Shown: positions 15,511-24,579, counted from the stretch's first letter. The stretch is DNA of 64,000 nt from UBA668 sp041918155 (GCA_041918155.1 JAYRWH010000075.1:31547-95546); one strand, 5' to 3'. Notes: generated by a model not told the origin, from the sequence alone. Made by a program: numbers and translations.

Positions 15511-18500
15511 AGTACCCGGCGACATCGACCACCAGGTGGGTCGCCGACAGTGTGTAGAGACACACCGTTCCCGAGGCCGAGAGCTTCGTCAGCACTGCGT
15601 TGGGGATCGTTTGACCCGTCGTGTAGTTGAGGTTCGAGGCAGTCGGTCGGCCGGCATCACACGGATAGACCGTCACGTATCCGGGCGCCCCCGGGCCGGT
15701 CACGGTGACGTTCAGCACCACCGCCGCGGCGCCGGCGGGCACTCCCCCGCGGCCGGTGATCTGCAAGGTCTTGGTCGACCCGGCAGCGCGCACGCCGATG
15801 CCCTGTTCCAGGCCGTCGATCGTCGTCGCCGATGGGCCCACGCGGGTCTCCATCAAGCGGCCAGGAACAAGCGGGTTGAAGCCCGAGCCGGCCGGGTAGT
15901 AGCCGGTGACGTCGACGACGAGGTGTGTACCCGCAGTGGTGTAGAGACACACGGTGCCATCCGTCGCGAGTTTGGTGATCACCGCGTTCGGGATCGTCTG
16001 TCCCGCAGAGAAGTTGAGGTTTGACGAAATCGGTCGAGACGCGTCACAGGGATACACCGTGACGAACCCCGGCCCCGTGGCGCCGGTGACCGTCACGTTC
16101 AACACGGCGGCCGCAGCATCGACGGGAACTCTTCCACGGGCGGTGACCTGAAGGGATGTGGTCGACTTGGCCGAGCGCAGCCCGGCGCTGAGGAAGCGGC
16201 CGTCGACGGTGGAGATGCCAGGGCCGGCGGGGCGGGTTTCGAGCAGTCTCGCCGGCACGAGTGGCACGAAGCCGGAGCCGATCGGGTTGTAGCCATTGAT
16301 GTCGACGATGAGATGCGTCGCCGCCAGCGTGTAGAAGCACACCGTGCCATTGGCAGCGACCTTGGAGATCACCGCGTTCGGGATCGTCTGGCCGTAGCTG
16401 TAGTTGAGGCTGGACGCATTCGGTTGCGCACTGTCACACGGGAACACGGTAACGAAACCTGGCCCTTGTGCGCCGACCACGGTGACGTTCAGGGACACGC
16501 TGGTGGCCGATGACGGCAGGTTGCAGTCGCCACTCGCCCCGATCATGTCCACCGCAAAGGTCTCCGTGGCGGCGAGCGGCGTCGAGCGCGGGCCCACGGT
16601 GTACGGCGCGGCCAACGTGGACACCACGCGGCACGGGGTGATCGACGTAAAGCCGTTGTTGCCGGCCGCGCACTGGTACACGGTGAGATCCTTGATCAGC
16701 CAACCGCCGTACCCGATCGACTCGTCAGTGGCGATGAAGAACCCGAGGTTCACCGATTCGCCCTGGAGCGCGGAGACATTGATCTGGGTGGTCTGGAACC
16801 CGGGGCTCTCGGCGACGAAGGCCGATTGGCCCGTCCACGGATTGGTGTTGCCCGCGTAGTTGAGCAGCACCCCGTTGTAACCGTTCACGGGCGACGCACC
16901 GGAGATCAGGCCGAGGTCGCTATACGTGCCGGCGGACCCCGTCGTGGAGTACAAGACCCGACCGCCGTCGTAGTAGTCCGTGTTGTAGTAGTCGAATTGG
17001 AAGGCGTGGGTGAATTGCACGTACGTGGCGCCCGTCGCCGGGATCGAGATCGCTGCGGCCATGTGTGCGTTGCCGGTCTCGGTCATGTCGAGATCGGGGC
17101 CGATCAGCCCGGCGGCGTCGGACTGGATGCGATCCACCGAGAACGCCGCCTCGGACGGCACGCCGGCGACACCCCAGTTGGGGGCGCCGTTGCTGAAGTT
17201 GTCGCTGTAGACCAGGTTCGACACCACTTGGCCGACGGGGCACTTGGCCAGCAACCTGTTCGCCGCGGCCGCGGCGGGCCGCTTGTTCATCTCGGTCGCG
17301 GCCACTGCCTTGTTGACGATCGCGCAGTCGGCCGCGGTGATCCCGTACGTGCCGATGCCGATCAGCGCATTGCATGCCTGGGGCAGGACATGGAACAGGT
17401 CGAGGTAATCGGAGCCCTCGGCGAGCAGCGTCGTCTGCGCCTGGTAGTACACCTGCGCAGTCTTGGTGATGCCGATACCGGCGCCCATGTCGTAGGCGTT
17501 GAACAGGCCACCCTTGGCAATGAGGTAGGCGGCCTTGTTGTTGACACCGCTGTTGCTGTGCACTCCGTAGTGGTCGGAGTTCGTCGCCCAGTACGAAGCG
17601 CTCGTCATCCTGTCGGGGTCGCCGTACGTGCCCGGGTTGCTCATCGAACGGACTGCGCCGATCGGCAGGTCTTCGCCCATCAGCCATGCCGTCTGCTCAG
17701 GGTCGCCCGCGGAGAGGTTGGCCAACTGGACGATTTCGCCGAACACGTCGGACAGCGACTCGTTGATCGCTCCGGACTGGCCGAAGTAGAGCAACGCGGA
17801 GGTGTTCTCGGTGACGCCGTGGGTGAGCTCGTGGCCCACCACGTCGAGGGCGCTGGCGTACCCGTCGCCATACACCATCTGGAAGCCGTTCCAGTAGGCG
17901 TTGGCAAAGGGGCAGTCGAAGTACGGCGAGCAGTAGTTCACGGTGGACAGGAGATCCATCCCGGCGCCGTCGATGCTGTCGCGGCCCAGGACGTTGAAGT
18001 AGAAGTCGTAGGTCGCACCGGCGAAGTTGTAGGCGTTGCGCACCTCGAGGTTCTGCGCACCGACATCGCCACCTTCGGTGAGCACCGGCGTGTTGCATGC
18101 CTCGTCGAGCACGCTGCTGTTCGAGTTGTCGCACACCTCGCGGTGCTTACCGGCCGCGACCTGATCGAAGCTCAGGGCCACTCCACCGGTCAGCGCGTCG
18201 ATGAGCACGAACTGGTTCACCTCACCGAGGGGGGTGCGCACCGCTGTGCGCCACACCAGCCGGGCGCCGCCGGGCACGCCATCGGCGTGCAGCAGCGCGG
18301 GGTCGTAGATCCACAACTCGGGTGTGGCCGCGGCGAGGGTCGCCGCGTCGGCCTTCGCGTCGCGGGCGGTGAGCGCGACCGCGGTGGCCGCGGCCCGGTC
18401 AGCCGTGATTGCGGGCGTGGTGACGATGCCACCCACGGGCGCGGTGTCGCCGGTGGCGGAGGTGATCGCGCCGTCAGCGTGCACTGCGACGAGCACCTGC

Positions 18501-18982
18501 CCGGCGAGCACTGGGATGCCCTTGTACTCCTGGCGGAAACGCACTGCCACACCGCTGAGCGACCTTGTCTGCTGCTCTTCCACCAGCTCGCGATTCGGCT
18601 GATCGACGCCGAAGGAGATGCCGTACGTCTCGAGGAACCGGCGAGCGATGTCGCTGGCGTCGCCGCTGCCGCGCGACGTGAGTGGGCGGCCAGGGTTTGC
18701 ACCGATGAACGTGACCGCACCGTGGGCGCCGGTGACGATCCGCGCCGTGCCGCCCGTGAAGGCCTGCAGCGGGGCGATCGCGGCAGCGCGACCGACGAGG
18801 ACGCGGCCGTCGACGTCATGGCCGACTACCCGCGGCGCTGCCGCCGCCGGCGACGGCACTGTTGCGACCAGTACTCCCGTCGCGATCAGGAGTGCAGTCG
18901 CCGAGACCCGCACCAGCCGTGAAGCGAGACGCGCCGACTCACCAACGCGCCGACCTTGCTGTGGAACACCGCCCGTGAACAT
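15497..18982 (-). CDS. Secreted M4-family (thermolysin-like) metallopeptidase with three C-terminal repeats
   Basis: A 1161-aa exported protease. A signal peptide (about 25-49, ending AAAA) precedes an FTP/PepSY-like propeptide to about 280 and the catalytic domain with HELTH (384-388), third zinc ligand E408 in INESLSD and catalytic H475 in GVHSNSG. About 590-770 resembles a beta-sandwich adhesion domain. Three tandem modules at about 778-899, 904-1029 and 1034-1158 each carry LNVTV, a PCD cysteine, GQTIPNAV, a GTVC cysteine and THLxVD. ATG 18982 has TACCCT 6 nt upstream; longer starts would run into the tRNA. No sortase or membrane anchor is visible. Confidence 0.85.
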   Translation of the reverse strand: MFTGGVPQQGRRVGESARLASRLVRVSATALLIATGVLVATVPSPAAAAPRVVGHDVDGRVLVGRAAAIAPLQAFTGGTARIVTGAHGAVTFIGANPGRPLTSRGSGDASDIARRFLETYGISFGVDQPNRELVEEQQTRSLSGVAVRFRQEYKGIPVLAGQVLVAVHADGAITSATGDTAPVGGIVTTPAITADRAAATAVALTARDAKADAATLAAATPELWIYDPALLHADGVPGGARLVWRTAVRTPLGEVNQFVLIDALTGGVALSFDQVAAGKHREVCDNSNSSVLDEACNTPVLTEGGDVGAQNLEVRNAYNFAGATYDFYFNVLGRDSIDGAGMDLLSTVNYCSPYFDCPFANAYWNGFQMVYGDGYASALDVVGHELTHGVTENTSALLYFGQSGAINESLSDVFGEIVQLANLSAGDPEQTAWLMGEDLPIGAVRSMSNPGTYGDPDRMTSASYWATNSDHYGVHSNSGVNNKAAYLIAKGGLFNAYDMGAGIGITKTAQVYYQAQTTLLAEGSDYLDLFHVLPQACNALIGIGTYGITAADCAIVNKAVAATEMNKRPAAAAANRLLAKCPVGQVVSNLVYSDNFSNGAPNWGVAGVPSEAAFSVDRIQSDAAGLIGPDLDMTETGNAHMAAAISIPATGATYVQFTHAFQFDYYNTDYYDGGRVLYSTTGSAGTYSDLGLISGASPVNGYNGVLLNYAGNTNPWTGQSAFVAESPGFQTTQINVSALQGESVNLGFFIATDESIGYGGWLIKDLTVYQCAAGNNGFTSITPCRVVSTLAAPYTVGPRSTPLAATETFAVDMIGASGDCNLPSSATSVSLNVTVVGAQGPGFVTVFPCDSAQPNASSLNYSYGQTIPNAVISKVAANGTVCFYTLAATHLIVDINGYNPIGSGFVPLVPARLLETRPAGPGISTVDGRFLSAGLRSAKSTTSLQVTARGRVPVDAAAAVLNVTVTGATGPGFVTVYPCDASRPISSNLNFSAGQTIPNAVITKLATDGTVCLYTTAGTHLVVDVTGYYPAGSGFNPLVPGRLMETRVGPSATTIDGLEQGIGVRAAGSTKTLQITGRGGVPAGAAAVVLNVTVTGPGAPGYVTVYPCDAGRPTASNLNYTTGQTIPNAVLTKLSASGTVCLYTLSATHLVVDVAGYFTSS

Positions 18983-18988
18983 GGTCCG

Positions 18989-18994
18989 AGGGTA
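18989..18994 (-). promoter_or_regulatory. Leaderless -10 hexamer for the M4 peptidase
   Basis: TACCCT on the minus strand, 6 nt before the ATG at 18982. Confidence 0.5.
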
Positions 18995-19097
18995 GCTGAG
19001 CGAACGCGGCGAGTGGGCTCCATCCTGTCCCTGGCCGTGTCGGCGTCCGCCATCGGCCCGTGATGCTGCAACCCTCCGGCGACGTCTGAATCGCTGT

Positions 19098-19183
19098 TGG
19101 TGCCCGAGGTGGGACTCGAACCCACATGTCCTTTCGAACGGCGGATTTTGAGTCCGCTGCGTCTGCCATTCCGCCACTCGGGC
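19098..19183 (-). tRNA. tRNA-Leu (anticodon CAA), CCA encoded
   Basis: On the minus strand the acceptor arms GCCCGAG and CTCGGGC pair, the anticodon stem GCGGA/TCCGC holds loop CTCAAAA (anticodon CAA, reading TTG), and the T arm contains GGGTTCGAGTCCC. A long variable arm is present, as expected of a class II leucine tRNA. The sequence continues into CCA, so the 3' end is genomically encoded. Confidence 0.95.
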
Positions 19184-19290
19184 AAGTGGACGCCCACAGG
19201 CTAGCGACGTGTCCGGCGCCGCAACCCCGCTCGCCCCCGCGAATGACGATCAGTTTCACGTCCACGCTGGGGTACCCGTGGGTAACCGTC

Positions 19291-19296
19291 TAACCT
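19291..19296 (+). promoter_or_regulatory. Leaderless -10 hexamer for fabD
   Basis: TAACCT, 9 nt before the fabD ATG; the first gene of the FAS-II cluster has no ribosome site of its own. Confidence 0.5.
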
Positions 19297-19305
19297 GCTC
19301 GGATC

Positions 19306-20478
19306 ATGCTTGCGTTCACCTTCCCCGGTCAGGGCTCTCAGCGACCGGGCATGGGTCGGCCCTGGGCCGACCACGAGAGCTGGGAACTCGTTGAAGAGGC
19401 CTCCGAGGTCGCCGAGCGCGACGTCGCCCGCCTCCTGCTCGACGCCGATGCCGACGAGCTGCGCGACACCCGCAATGCACAGCTCACCACGTTCGTCTCC
19501 AGCCTGATGGTGCTCGACGCGGCCGAGCGCCTGGGCATCGAGCCGAGCTTCTGCGCCGGCCACAGCCTCGGCGAGTACACCGCCCTCACGGCCACGGGCG
19601 TACTCGGGTTCGACGAGGGCGTGCGCCTCGTGTGCGAGCGCTCCGACGCGATGCACCAGGCCGGCCTCGACAGCCCTGGCACGATGGCCGCTGTACTCGG
19701 CCTCGACGACGACCAGGTGGAAGTCGCCTGCCGCCTTGCCGATGCGGACGTGTGGGTCGCCAACTTCAACGCCCCCGGCCAGGTCGTCATCGCCGGCTCG
19801 GTCGAAGGGGTCGCTGCGGCCTCGGTGCACGCGAAGGAACTCGGCGCCAAGAAGGTCATGCCGCTGCAGGTGTCGGGCGCGTTCCACACCCCGTTCATGA
19901 CGCCCGCCCGAGATCGCCTGCGCAAGGCCATCGCCAACGCCAACCCGCGCGACTGCGAAGTGCCGGTCGTCTCCAACGTCGACGCGCTCGCGCACAGCCA
20001 GGGCAGCGAATGGAGCAGCCTGCTCTCGGCCCAGCTCAGCAGCCCTGTGCGCTGGAAGCACTGCCTGCTCACCCTCTCTGAACTGGGCGTCACGGACTAC
20101 GCCGAACTCGGCCCTGGCGGGGTGCTGACGGGCATGGCCAAGCGCACCCTCGACGAGGCGCGTACGATCTCGGTGGCCACGCCGGAGGATCTCGACAAGC
20201 TCATCGAGTGGGTCGCCTCCGCCGCGCCGATGGCCCAACACCATGAAGGTGAGCACCTGTTCGCCGTCGAGCGCCTCGTGGTCAGCCCTGCCGCCGGCCT
20301 GTTCACCCCTGTGGGTGGCGTCGCCGACGGCTCGCTGCTCGAGGTTGGCACGGTGCTCGGCCACATCGGCGATATCGAGGTGCGCTCCCCCTTCGCCGGC
20401 GTGCTGCAGAGCTACATCGCCGTCACCGGCGAGCGGGTCACCCTGCGTCAGCCCATCGCCTGGCTGAGGACGGTCTGA
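19306..20478 (+). CDS. fabD: Malonyl-CoA:ACP transacylase with a C-terminal biotinyl-like domain
   Basis: Transfers malonyl groups from CoA to ACP for fatty-acid synthesis. Residues 1-300 are a standard FabD: FPGQGSQ near the N-terminus, nucleophile S87 in GHSLGE, H194 in SGAFHTPF. Unlike the usual protein of about 310 aa, this one is 390 aa. The extra tail (about 318-390) reads like a biotinyl/lipoyl hammerhead domain (TPVGGVADG, EVGTVLGHIG, VRSPFAGVL, GERVTLRQPIAWL), but the segment that would hold the modifiable lysine has none (HIGDIEV). First gene of the fab cluster; its stop lies 1 bp before fabH. Confidence 0.9.
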   Translation: MLAFTFPGQGSQRPGMGRPWADHESWELVEEASEVAERDVARLLLDADADELRDTRNAQLTTFVSSLMVLDAAERLGIEPSFCAGHSLGEYTALTATGVLGFDEGVRLVCERSDAMHQAGLDSPGTMAAVLGLDDDQVEVACRLADADVWVANFNAPGQVVIAGSVEGVAAASVHAKELGAKKVMPLQVSGAFHTPFMTPARDRLRKAIANANPRDCEVPVVSNVDALAHSQGSEWSSLLSAQLSSPVRWKHCLLTLSELGVTDYAELGPGGVLTGMAKRTLDEARTISVATPEDLDKLIEWVASAAPMAQHHEGEHLFAVERLVVSPAAGLFTPVGGVADGSLLEVGTVLGHIGDIEVRSPFAGVLQSYIAVTGERVTLRQPIAWLRTV

Positions 20479-20479
20479 C

Positions 20480-21448
20480 ATGCCTGCGGTACCGCACGGG
20501 GTGAGGGGCGCGGTCGTCACCGGATGGGGCACTGCCCTGCCGCCCAAGGTGCTCACCAACCACGACCTGGAGAAGACCCTCGACACGAACCACGACTGGA
20601 TCGTCGAGCGCAGCGGTATTCACGAGCGCCATGTCGGTGGCACCACCGCCGGCCTGTCGATCGAGAGCGGCCGCAAGGCGCTGGGGATGTCGGGCGTCGA
20701 TCCGGCCTCCATCGACGCGCTCGTGCTGGCCACCACCACCCCAGATCGCACGGTGCCCGCGACTTCAGCGACGGTGCAGAACGCGCTCGGCCTACGGTGC
20801 GGGGCGTACGACATCAACGCAGCGTGCAGCGGGTTCGTGTACGCACTCGTGCAGGCCCACGGGTTGATCGCGATGGGCTCCAAGAAGGTTCTCGTCATCG
20901 GCACCGACACGCTCGCCCGCATCACCGATTGGAGCGATCGCAACACTGCGGTGCTGTTCGCCGACGGCAGCGGCGCCGTGGTGCTCGAAGCGGTGGAGGG
21001 CCCCGGCCAGCTGCTGGCGTGGGATCTCGATGCCGATGGCTCCGCGGAGAAGTACCTGTTCACCGAGCTCGGCGGCTACATCCAGATGGACGGCAAGGAG
21101 GTCTTCCGCCGCGCCGTGCGCATCATGGTGGACTCCGGCCAGAAGTCGCTGGCCCACGCCGGGGTCACCGCCGACGAGCTGGCGCTGGTCGTTCCCCACC
21201 AGGCCAACATCCGCATCATCGAGGCCGCGTGTTCGCGCCTCGGGGTGCCGATCGAGAAGGCGGCGACGGTCCTGCACTACACCGGCAACACATCATCGGC
21301 GTCGATCCCCCTCGCCCTGTGCGACGCGCTCGACGCCGGCCGGGTGCAGCCGGGCGACCTGGTGCTGCTCGTCGGCTTCGGCGCGGGAATGACCGCCGCG
21401 AGCGCGATCCTGCGCTGGGGCGGCCCACAAGAACTGAAGGTGCTGTGA
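20480..21448 (+). CDS. fabH: Beta-ketoacyl-ACP synthase III
   Basis: Condenses an acyl-CoA primer with malonyl-ACP to start fatty-acid chains. The 322-aa protein has the full Cys-His-Asn triad: C116 in INAACSGF, H240 in VPHQANIRI and N270 in HYTGNTSSAS. Length is typical. It starts immediately after the fabD stop and overlaps fabG in an ATGA arrangement, so the three should be co-translated. Primer preference, straight or branched, cannot be told from sequence by eye. Confidence 0.95.
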   Translation: MPAVPHGVRGAVVTGWGTALPPKVLTNHDLEKTLDTNHDWIVERSGIHERHVGGTTAGLSIESGRKALGMSGVDPASIDALVLATTTPDRTVPATSATVQNALGLRCGAYDINAACSGFVYALVQAHGLIAMGSKKVLVIGTDTLARITDWSDRNTAVLFADGSGAVVLEAVEGPGQLLAWDLDADGSAEKYLFTELGGYIQMDGKEVFRRAVRIMVDSGQKSLAHAGVTADELALVVPHQANIRIIEAACSRLGVPIEKAATVLHYTGNTSSASIPLALCDALDAGRVQPGDLVLLVGFGAGMTAASAILRWGGPQELKVL

Positions 21449-22167
21449 TGAGCCGGCCTGCATCCAGCAGAACGGTGCTCGTCACCGGCGGCTCGCGTGG
21501 AATCGGCCTGGCCTGCGCCCAACGGTTCAAGGATCTCGGCGATCAGGTCGCCGTCACCTACAACTCGTCGCCGCCGCCCGAGGGCTTCTTCGGCGTGAAG
21601 TGCGACGTCACGTCCACCGAGTCGGTCGATGCCGCGTTCGCCGCGGTGGAGGCCGAGTTCGGCCCCGTCGAGGTGCTCGTCTCCAACGCCGGCATCACGA
21701 ACGACGGCCTGCTGCTGCGGATGAGCGAGACCGACTTCACCTCGGTGATCGACGCCAACCTCACCGCCGCATATCGCGTCACCAAGCGCGCCGCGCAGGG
21801 CATGCTGCGCGCCCGCAAGGGCCGCATCGTGCTGATGTCGTCAGTGGTCGGCCTGCTCGGCCAGGCCGGCCAGGCCAACTACGCCGCGTCCAAGGCCGGC
21901 CTCGTCGGCTTCGCCCGCTCGGTGGCTCGCGAGCTCGGTTCGCGCAGCATCACCTGCAATGTCGTCGCCCCCGGCCCGGTGGCCACCGACATGACTGCCG
22001 CGCTCGGCGAGAAGCGCCTGGCCGAACTCACGGCGCAGGTGCCCCTCGCCCGCATGGCCAGCCCCGAAGAGATCGCCGGGGTGGTGGCGTTCCTCGCCTC
22101 CGCCGACGCGGCCTACATCACCGGCGCCGTCATCCCCGTGGATGGCGGCCTGGGCATGGGTCACTGA
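21448..22167 (+). CDS. fabG: 3-oxoacyl-ACP reductase (SDR family)
   Basis: NADPH-dependent reduction of 3-oxoacyl-ACP. The 239-aa short-chain dehydrogenase has the cofactor motif TGGSRGIG (13-20), NAG at 80-82, and catalytic S132, Y145 and K149 (YAASK). ATG 21448 overlaps the fabH TGA. It sits between fabH and acpP in a FAS-II cluster, which supports FabG over other SDR functions. Confidence 0.93.
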   Translation: MSRPASSRTVLVTGGSRGIGLACAQRFKDLGDQVAVTYNSSPPPEGFFGVKCDVTSTESVDAAFAAVEAEFGPVEVLVSNAGITNDGLLLRMSETDFTSVIDANLTAAYRVTKRAAQGMLRARKGRIVLMSSVVGLLGQAGQANYAASKAGLVGFARSVARELGSRSITCNVVAPGPVATDMTAALGEKRLAELTAQVPLARMASPEEIAGVVAFLASADAAYITGAVIPVDGGLGMGH

Positions 22168-22206
22168 CGGGTTCACCCACCAGACCCACTCGCTAATATC
22201 TCAAGA

Positions 22207-22252
22207 CCCCAAACCCCCAAACCCCCAGACACCAAACCCCAAACCCCCAAAC
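22207..22252 (+). repeat. C/A-rich tandem tract upstream of acpP (G-tracts on the other strand)
   Basis: Between fabG and acpP lie about six irregular copies of CCCCAAA / CCCCCAAA with one interruption (AGACACC). The minus strand therefore has five runs of four or five G separated by TTT, able to form a G-quadruplex. It is the only such low-complexity tract seen in the window and ends just before the acpP ribosome site. Confidence 0.8.
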
Positions 22253-22265
22253 AAGGAGAAGCCAA

Positions 22266-22502
22266 GTGGACCAGGAACTTTTCGCCCGCTTCCGCAAGTG
22301 TGCCGTCGAGGTGCTCTCGGTGTCGGAGGACCAGGTCGTCCCCGATGCCAAGTTCGGCGACGATCTCGATGCCGACAGCCTCGATCTCGTCGAACTGGTG
22401 ATGGCCCTCGAAGAGGAGTTCGGCGTCGAAGTGCCCGAGGAAGAACTCGAGGGCGTCGAGACGGTCGGCCAGGCATACAACCTGGTCGTCGGCAAGCTGT
22501 GA
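22266..22502 (+). CDS. acpP: Acyl carrier protein
   Basis: A 78-aa acidic carrier protein with the phosphopantetheine site S38 in DADSLD and the usual helix II (LDLVELVMALEEEFGVEVP). The GTG start is preceded by AAGGAG at 22254-22259, the strongest ribosome site in this cluster, as expected for an abundant protein. It overlaps fabF by one base (TGATG). It carries growing acyl chains for the FabH, FabG, FabF and FabZ enzymes encoded alongside. Confidence 0.97.
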   Translation: MDQELFARFRKCAVEVLSVSEDQVVPDAKFGDDLDADSLDLVELVMALEEEFGVEVPEEELEGVETVGQAYNLVVGKL

Positions 22503-23686
22503 TGAAGGGCGCCGGCCGGCGCGTCGCCGTCACCGGTTACGGCGTCGTCGCTCCGTGCGGCATTGGTAAGGAGGCCTTCTGGGCCGGGCTCAACGGGCCG
22601 GGCATCACCAGCGGGCGCTCGATCGAGGTCGCCGATTGGGATCCACTCCCCTACTTCGAGAACGCCAAGGAAGCTCGTCGCGCCGACCGCGTCGAGCAGT
22701 TCGCCCTCGCCGCAGCTGCCGAGTGCTTCGAGCACGCCGGCCGCCCCGATGTCGACCCCAGCCGCTTCGGTACCATCTTCGGTACCGGCGTGGGCGGCCT
22801 GCGCTCGATCCAGGAGCAGATCGAGGTGCTCATCGAGAAGGGCGAGCGGCGGGTATCGCCGTTCTTGGTCCCGATGATGATGCCCAACGCCTCGGGCGCG
22901 GCCATCTCGATGCGCTATGGCCTGCAAGGCCCCAACGAGACGGTGTGCACCGCGTGTGCCGCGTCCACCCATGCCATCGGTTACGCCGCCCGGCTCATCG
23001 CCTGGGGCATGATCGATGCCTGCGTTACCGGGGGCTCCGAGAGCGCCGGTTGCAGCATCGGCACTTCGTCGTTCGGCAACATGACCGCGCTGAGCACCAC
23101 CGGGTGCAGCCGCCCCTTCTCCCCCGAGCGCGATGGCTTCGTGCTCGGTGAGGGTTCCGGCGTGCTCATGCTCGAGGAGTGGGAGGGCGCGGTCGCTCGT
23201 CGCGCGAACATCGTCGGCGAGGTGCTCGGCGCGGCGAGCAATGCCGATGCCCACCACATCACCGCCCCCGCGCCGGGCGGCACCGGTGCGATCGCCTGCA
23301 TGAACCTCGCCCTGGCGGACGCGGGCCTCTCCCCCGCTGACATCCTGCAGGTCAACGCGCACGGCACCTCCACCCCGCTCAACGACGCGGCAGAAGCAGC
23401 CGCGTTGGCAGTGGTGTTCGGGCCGAGCAAGGTGGCGGTCACCTCCACCAAGGGTGTTACCGGCCATGCACTCGGCGCCGCCGGCGCGCTCGAGGCCGTC
23501 GCGCTGCTGCTGTCGATGGACAAGGGTCTCATCCCGCCTACCGCCGGTACCACCGCGCTCGATGAAGGCTTCGAGATCGACGTCGTGCTCGGTCAGGCTC
23601 GGCCGTGGACGCCCGGCCCGGCGATGTCGAACAGCCTCGGCTTCGGCGGCCACAACGGCAGCATCATCCTCGGCACCGGCAAGTAG
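22502..23686 (+). CDS. fabF: Beta-ketoacyl-ACP synthase II
   Basis: Elongating condensing enzyme of type II fatty-acid synthesis, 394 aa. Catalytic residues are C152 in CTACAAST, H287 in NAHGTSTP and H322 in GHALGAAG, the Cys-His-His set that separates FabF from FabH. The start overlaps the acpP stop. Last gene of the forward fab operon; it converges with the FabZ-like gene 12 bp away. Confidence 0.95.
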   Translation: MKGAGRRVAVTGYGVVAPCGIGKEAFWAGLNGPGITSGRSIEVADWDPLPYFENAKEARRADRVEQFALAAAAECFEHAGRPDVDPSRFGTIFGTGVGGLRSIQEQIEVLIEKGERRVSPFLVPMMMPNASGAAISMRYGLQGPNETVCTACAASTHAIGYAARLIAWGMIDACVTGGSESAGCSIGTSSFGNMTALSTTGCSRPFSPERDGFVLGEGSGVLMLEEWEGAVARRANIVGEVLGAASNADAHHITAPAPGGTGAIACMNLALADAGLSPADILQVNAHGTSTPLNDAAEAAALAVVFGPSKVAVTSTKGVTGHALGAAGALEAVALLLSMDKGLIPPTAGTTALDEGFEIDVVLGQARPWTPGPAMSNSLGFGGHNGSIILGTGK

Positions 23687-23698
23687 GAGCGTCGGCGT

Positions 23699-24127
23699 TC
23701 AGGCGTCGACGAACACGAACATCAGCTCGCACTCGCAGGCCGTCTCGCCGTTCAGCACGGCCTTGCCACTGCCTTTGCCGGCCCGCGACGACATGCGGGT
23801 GAGTACAACGTGCAGCTCCAGGGTGTCGCCGGGGCCCACCTGGCGGCGAAAGCGGGCGCCGTCGAGGCCGCCGAACAGGGGGATCTTGCCGGCGAACTTG
23901 CCGTCGGCGAGCACGGCGATGGCACCCATTTGGGCGATGGCCTCGCACATCAGGACACCCGGCAGGGTGGGGCGACCAGGGAAGTGACCGGCGAAGAACC
24001 ACTCGTCGCCCTTGAGGTGCCACAGTCCGGTGCCCGAGACCCCGGGCTCGAGTGCGAGCACCTCGTCGACGAACAGAAACGGCGGCCGGTGGGGCAGCAC
24101 CGATGCGGGCGTGGGGAAGGCGTTCAC
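23699..24127 (-). CDS. 3-hydroxyacyl-ACP dehydratase, FabZ-like
   Basis: A hot-dog-fold dehydratase of 142 aa from GTG 24127. It has the FabZ landmarks LPHRPPFLFVDEV, the catalytic H48 in FFAGHFPGRP and E62 in PGVLMCEAIAQ. Its start overlaps the bcp stop (GTGA), so the two are coupled. It would remove water from 3-hydroxyacyl-ACP and thereby complete the elongation cycle encoded on the other strand. A related lipid-A-type hydratase role is unlikely in this lineage. Confidence 0.88.
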   Translation of the reverse strand: MNAFPTPASVLPHRPPFLFVDEVLALEPGVSGTGLWHLKGDEWFFAGHFPGRPTLPGVLMCEAIAQMGAIAVLADGKFAGKIPLFGGLDGARFRRQVGPGDTLELHVVLTRMSSRAGKGSGKAVLNGETACECELMFVFVDA

Positions 24128-24573
24128 CCGAGGGCCTCGAGCAGCTTGATCGGCGTGTCCTTGGGGCTGATCTTGTACCACGCCTGCTCGACCGTGCCAT
24201 CAGCGCCGATGAGGAACGCCGAGCGCTCGATCCCCATGTACTCCTTGCCGTAGTTCTTCTTCAGCTTCCACACGCCATAGGCCTCGGCGAGGGCGTGTTC
24301 GGTGTCGGCGAGCAGGTCGTAGCCGAGTTCGTATTTCTCGTCGAACTTCTTCTGCGCGGCCGGCTTGTCGGGGCTGACGCCCACGATGAGGGTGTCACCC
24401 ACCTGCCCGGCGATGTCGCGCAGCCCACAGGCCTGCTGGGTGCAGCCCGGCGTGCTCGCCTTCGGGTAGAAGAACAACAACACCCGACGACCGGCCAACG
24501 AGTCCGAAGTGACGGTTGCTCCGTGCTGATTCAGCAGGGAGAACACTGGTGCGCGAGTACCGGTGGAGATCAT
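24124..24573 (-). CDS. bcp: Thiol peroxidase, BCP/peroxiredoxin Q type
   Basis: A 149-aa peroxiredoxin that reduces hydroperoxides with electrons from thioredoxin. Peroxidatic C44 and resolving C49 sit in PGCTQQAC, the five-residue spacing typical of BCP. FSLLNQHG and FYPKASTPG are also family landmarks. A TAAGCT hexamer lies 6 nt before the ATG. It is translationally coupled to the FabZ-like gene, which may link peroxide defence to lipid synthesis, but that is only a positional inference. Confidence 0.92.
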   Translation of the reverse strand: MISTGTRAPVFSLLNQHGATVTSDSLAGRRVLLFFYPKASTPGCTQQACGLRDIAGQVGDTLIVGVSPDKPAAQKKFDEKYELGYDLLADTEHALAEAYGVWKLKKNYGKEYMGIERSAFLIGADGTVEQAWYKISPKDTPIKLLEALG

Positions 24574-24579
24574 TCGCGC

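Noticed and set aside
18983..19177. N-terminal extension of the M4 peptidase frame through the tRNA gene
   Set aside because: The open frame continues upstream only because of high GC; it crosses tRNA-Leu, and ATG 18982 has a signal peptide and a -10 hexamer.
22207..22252. CRISPR-like or IS terminal repeat
   Set aside because: Units are 7-8 bp with no spacers or inverted ends; it is a simple low-complexity tract.
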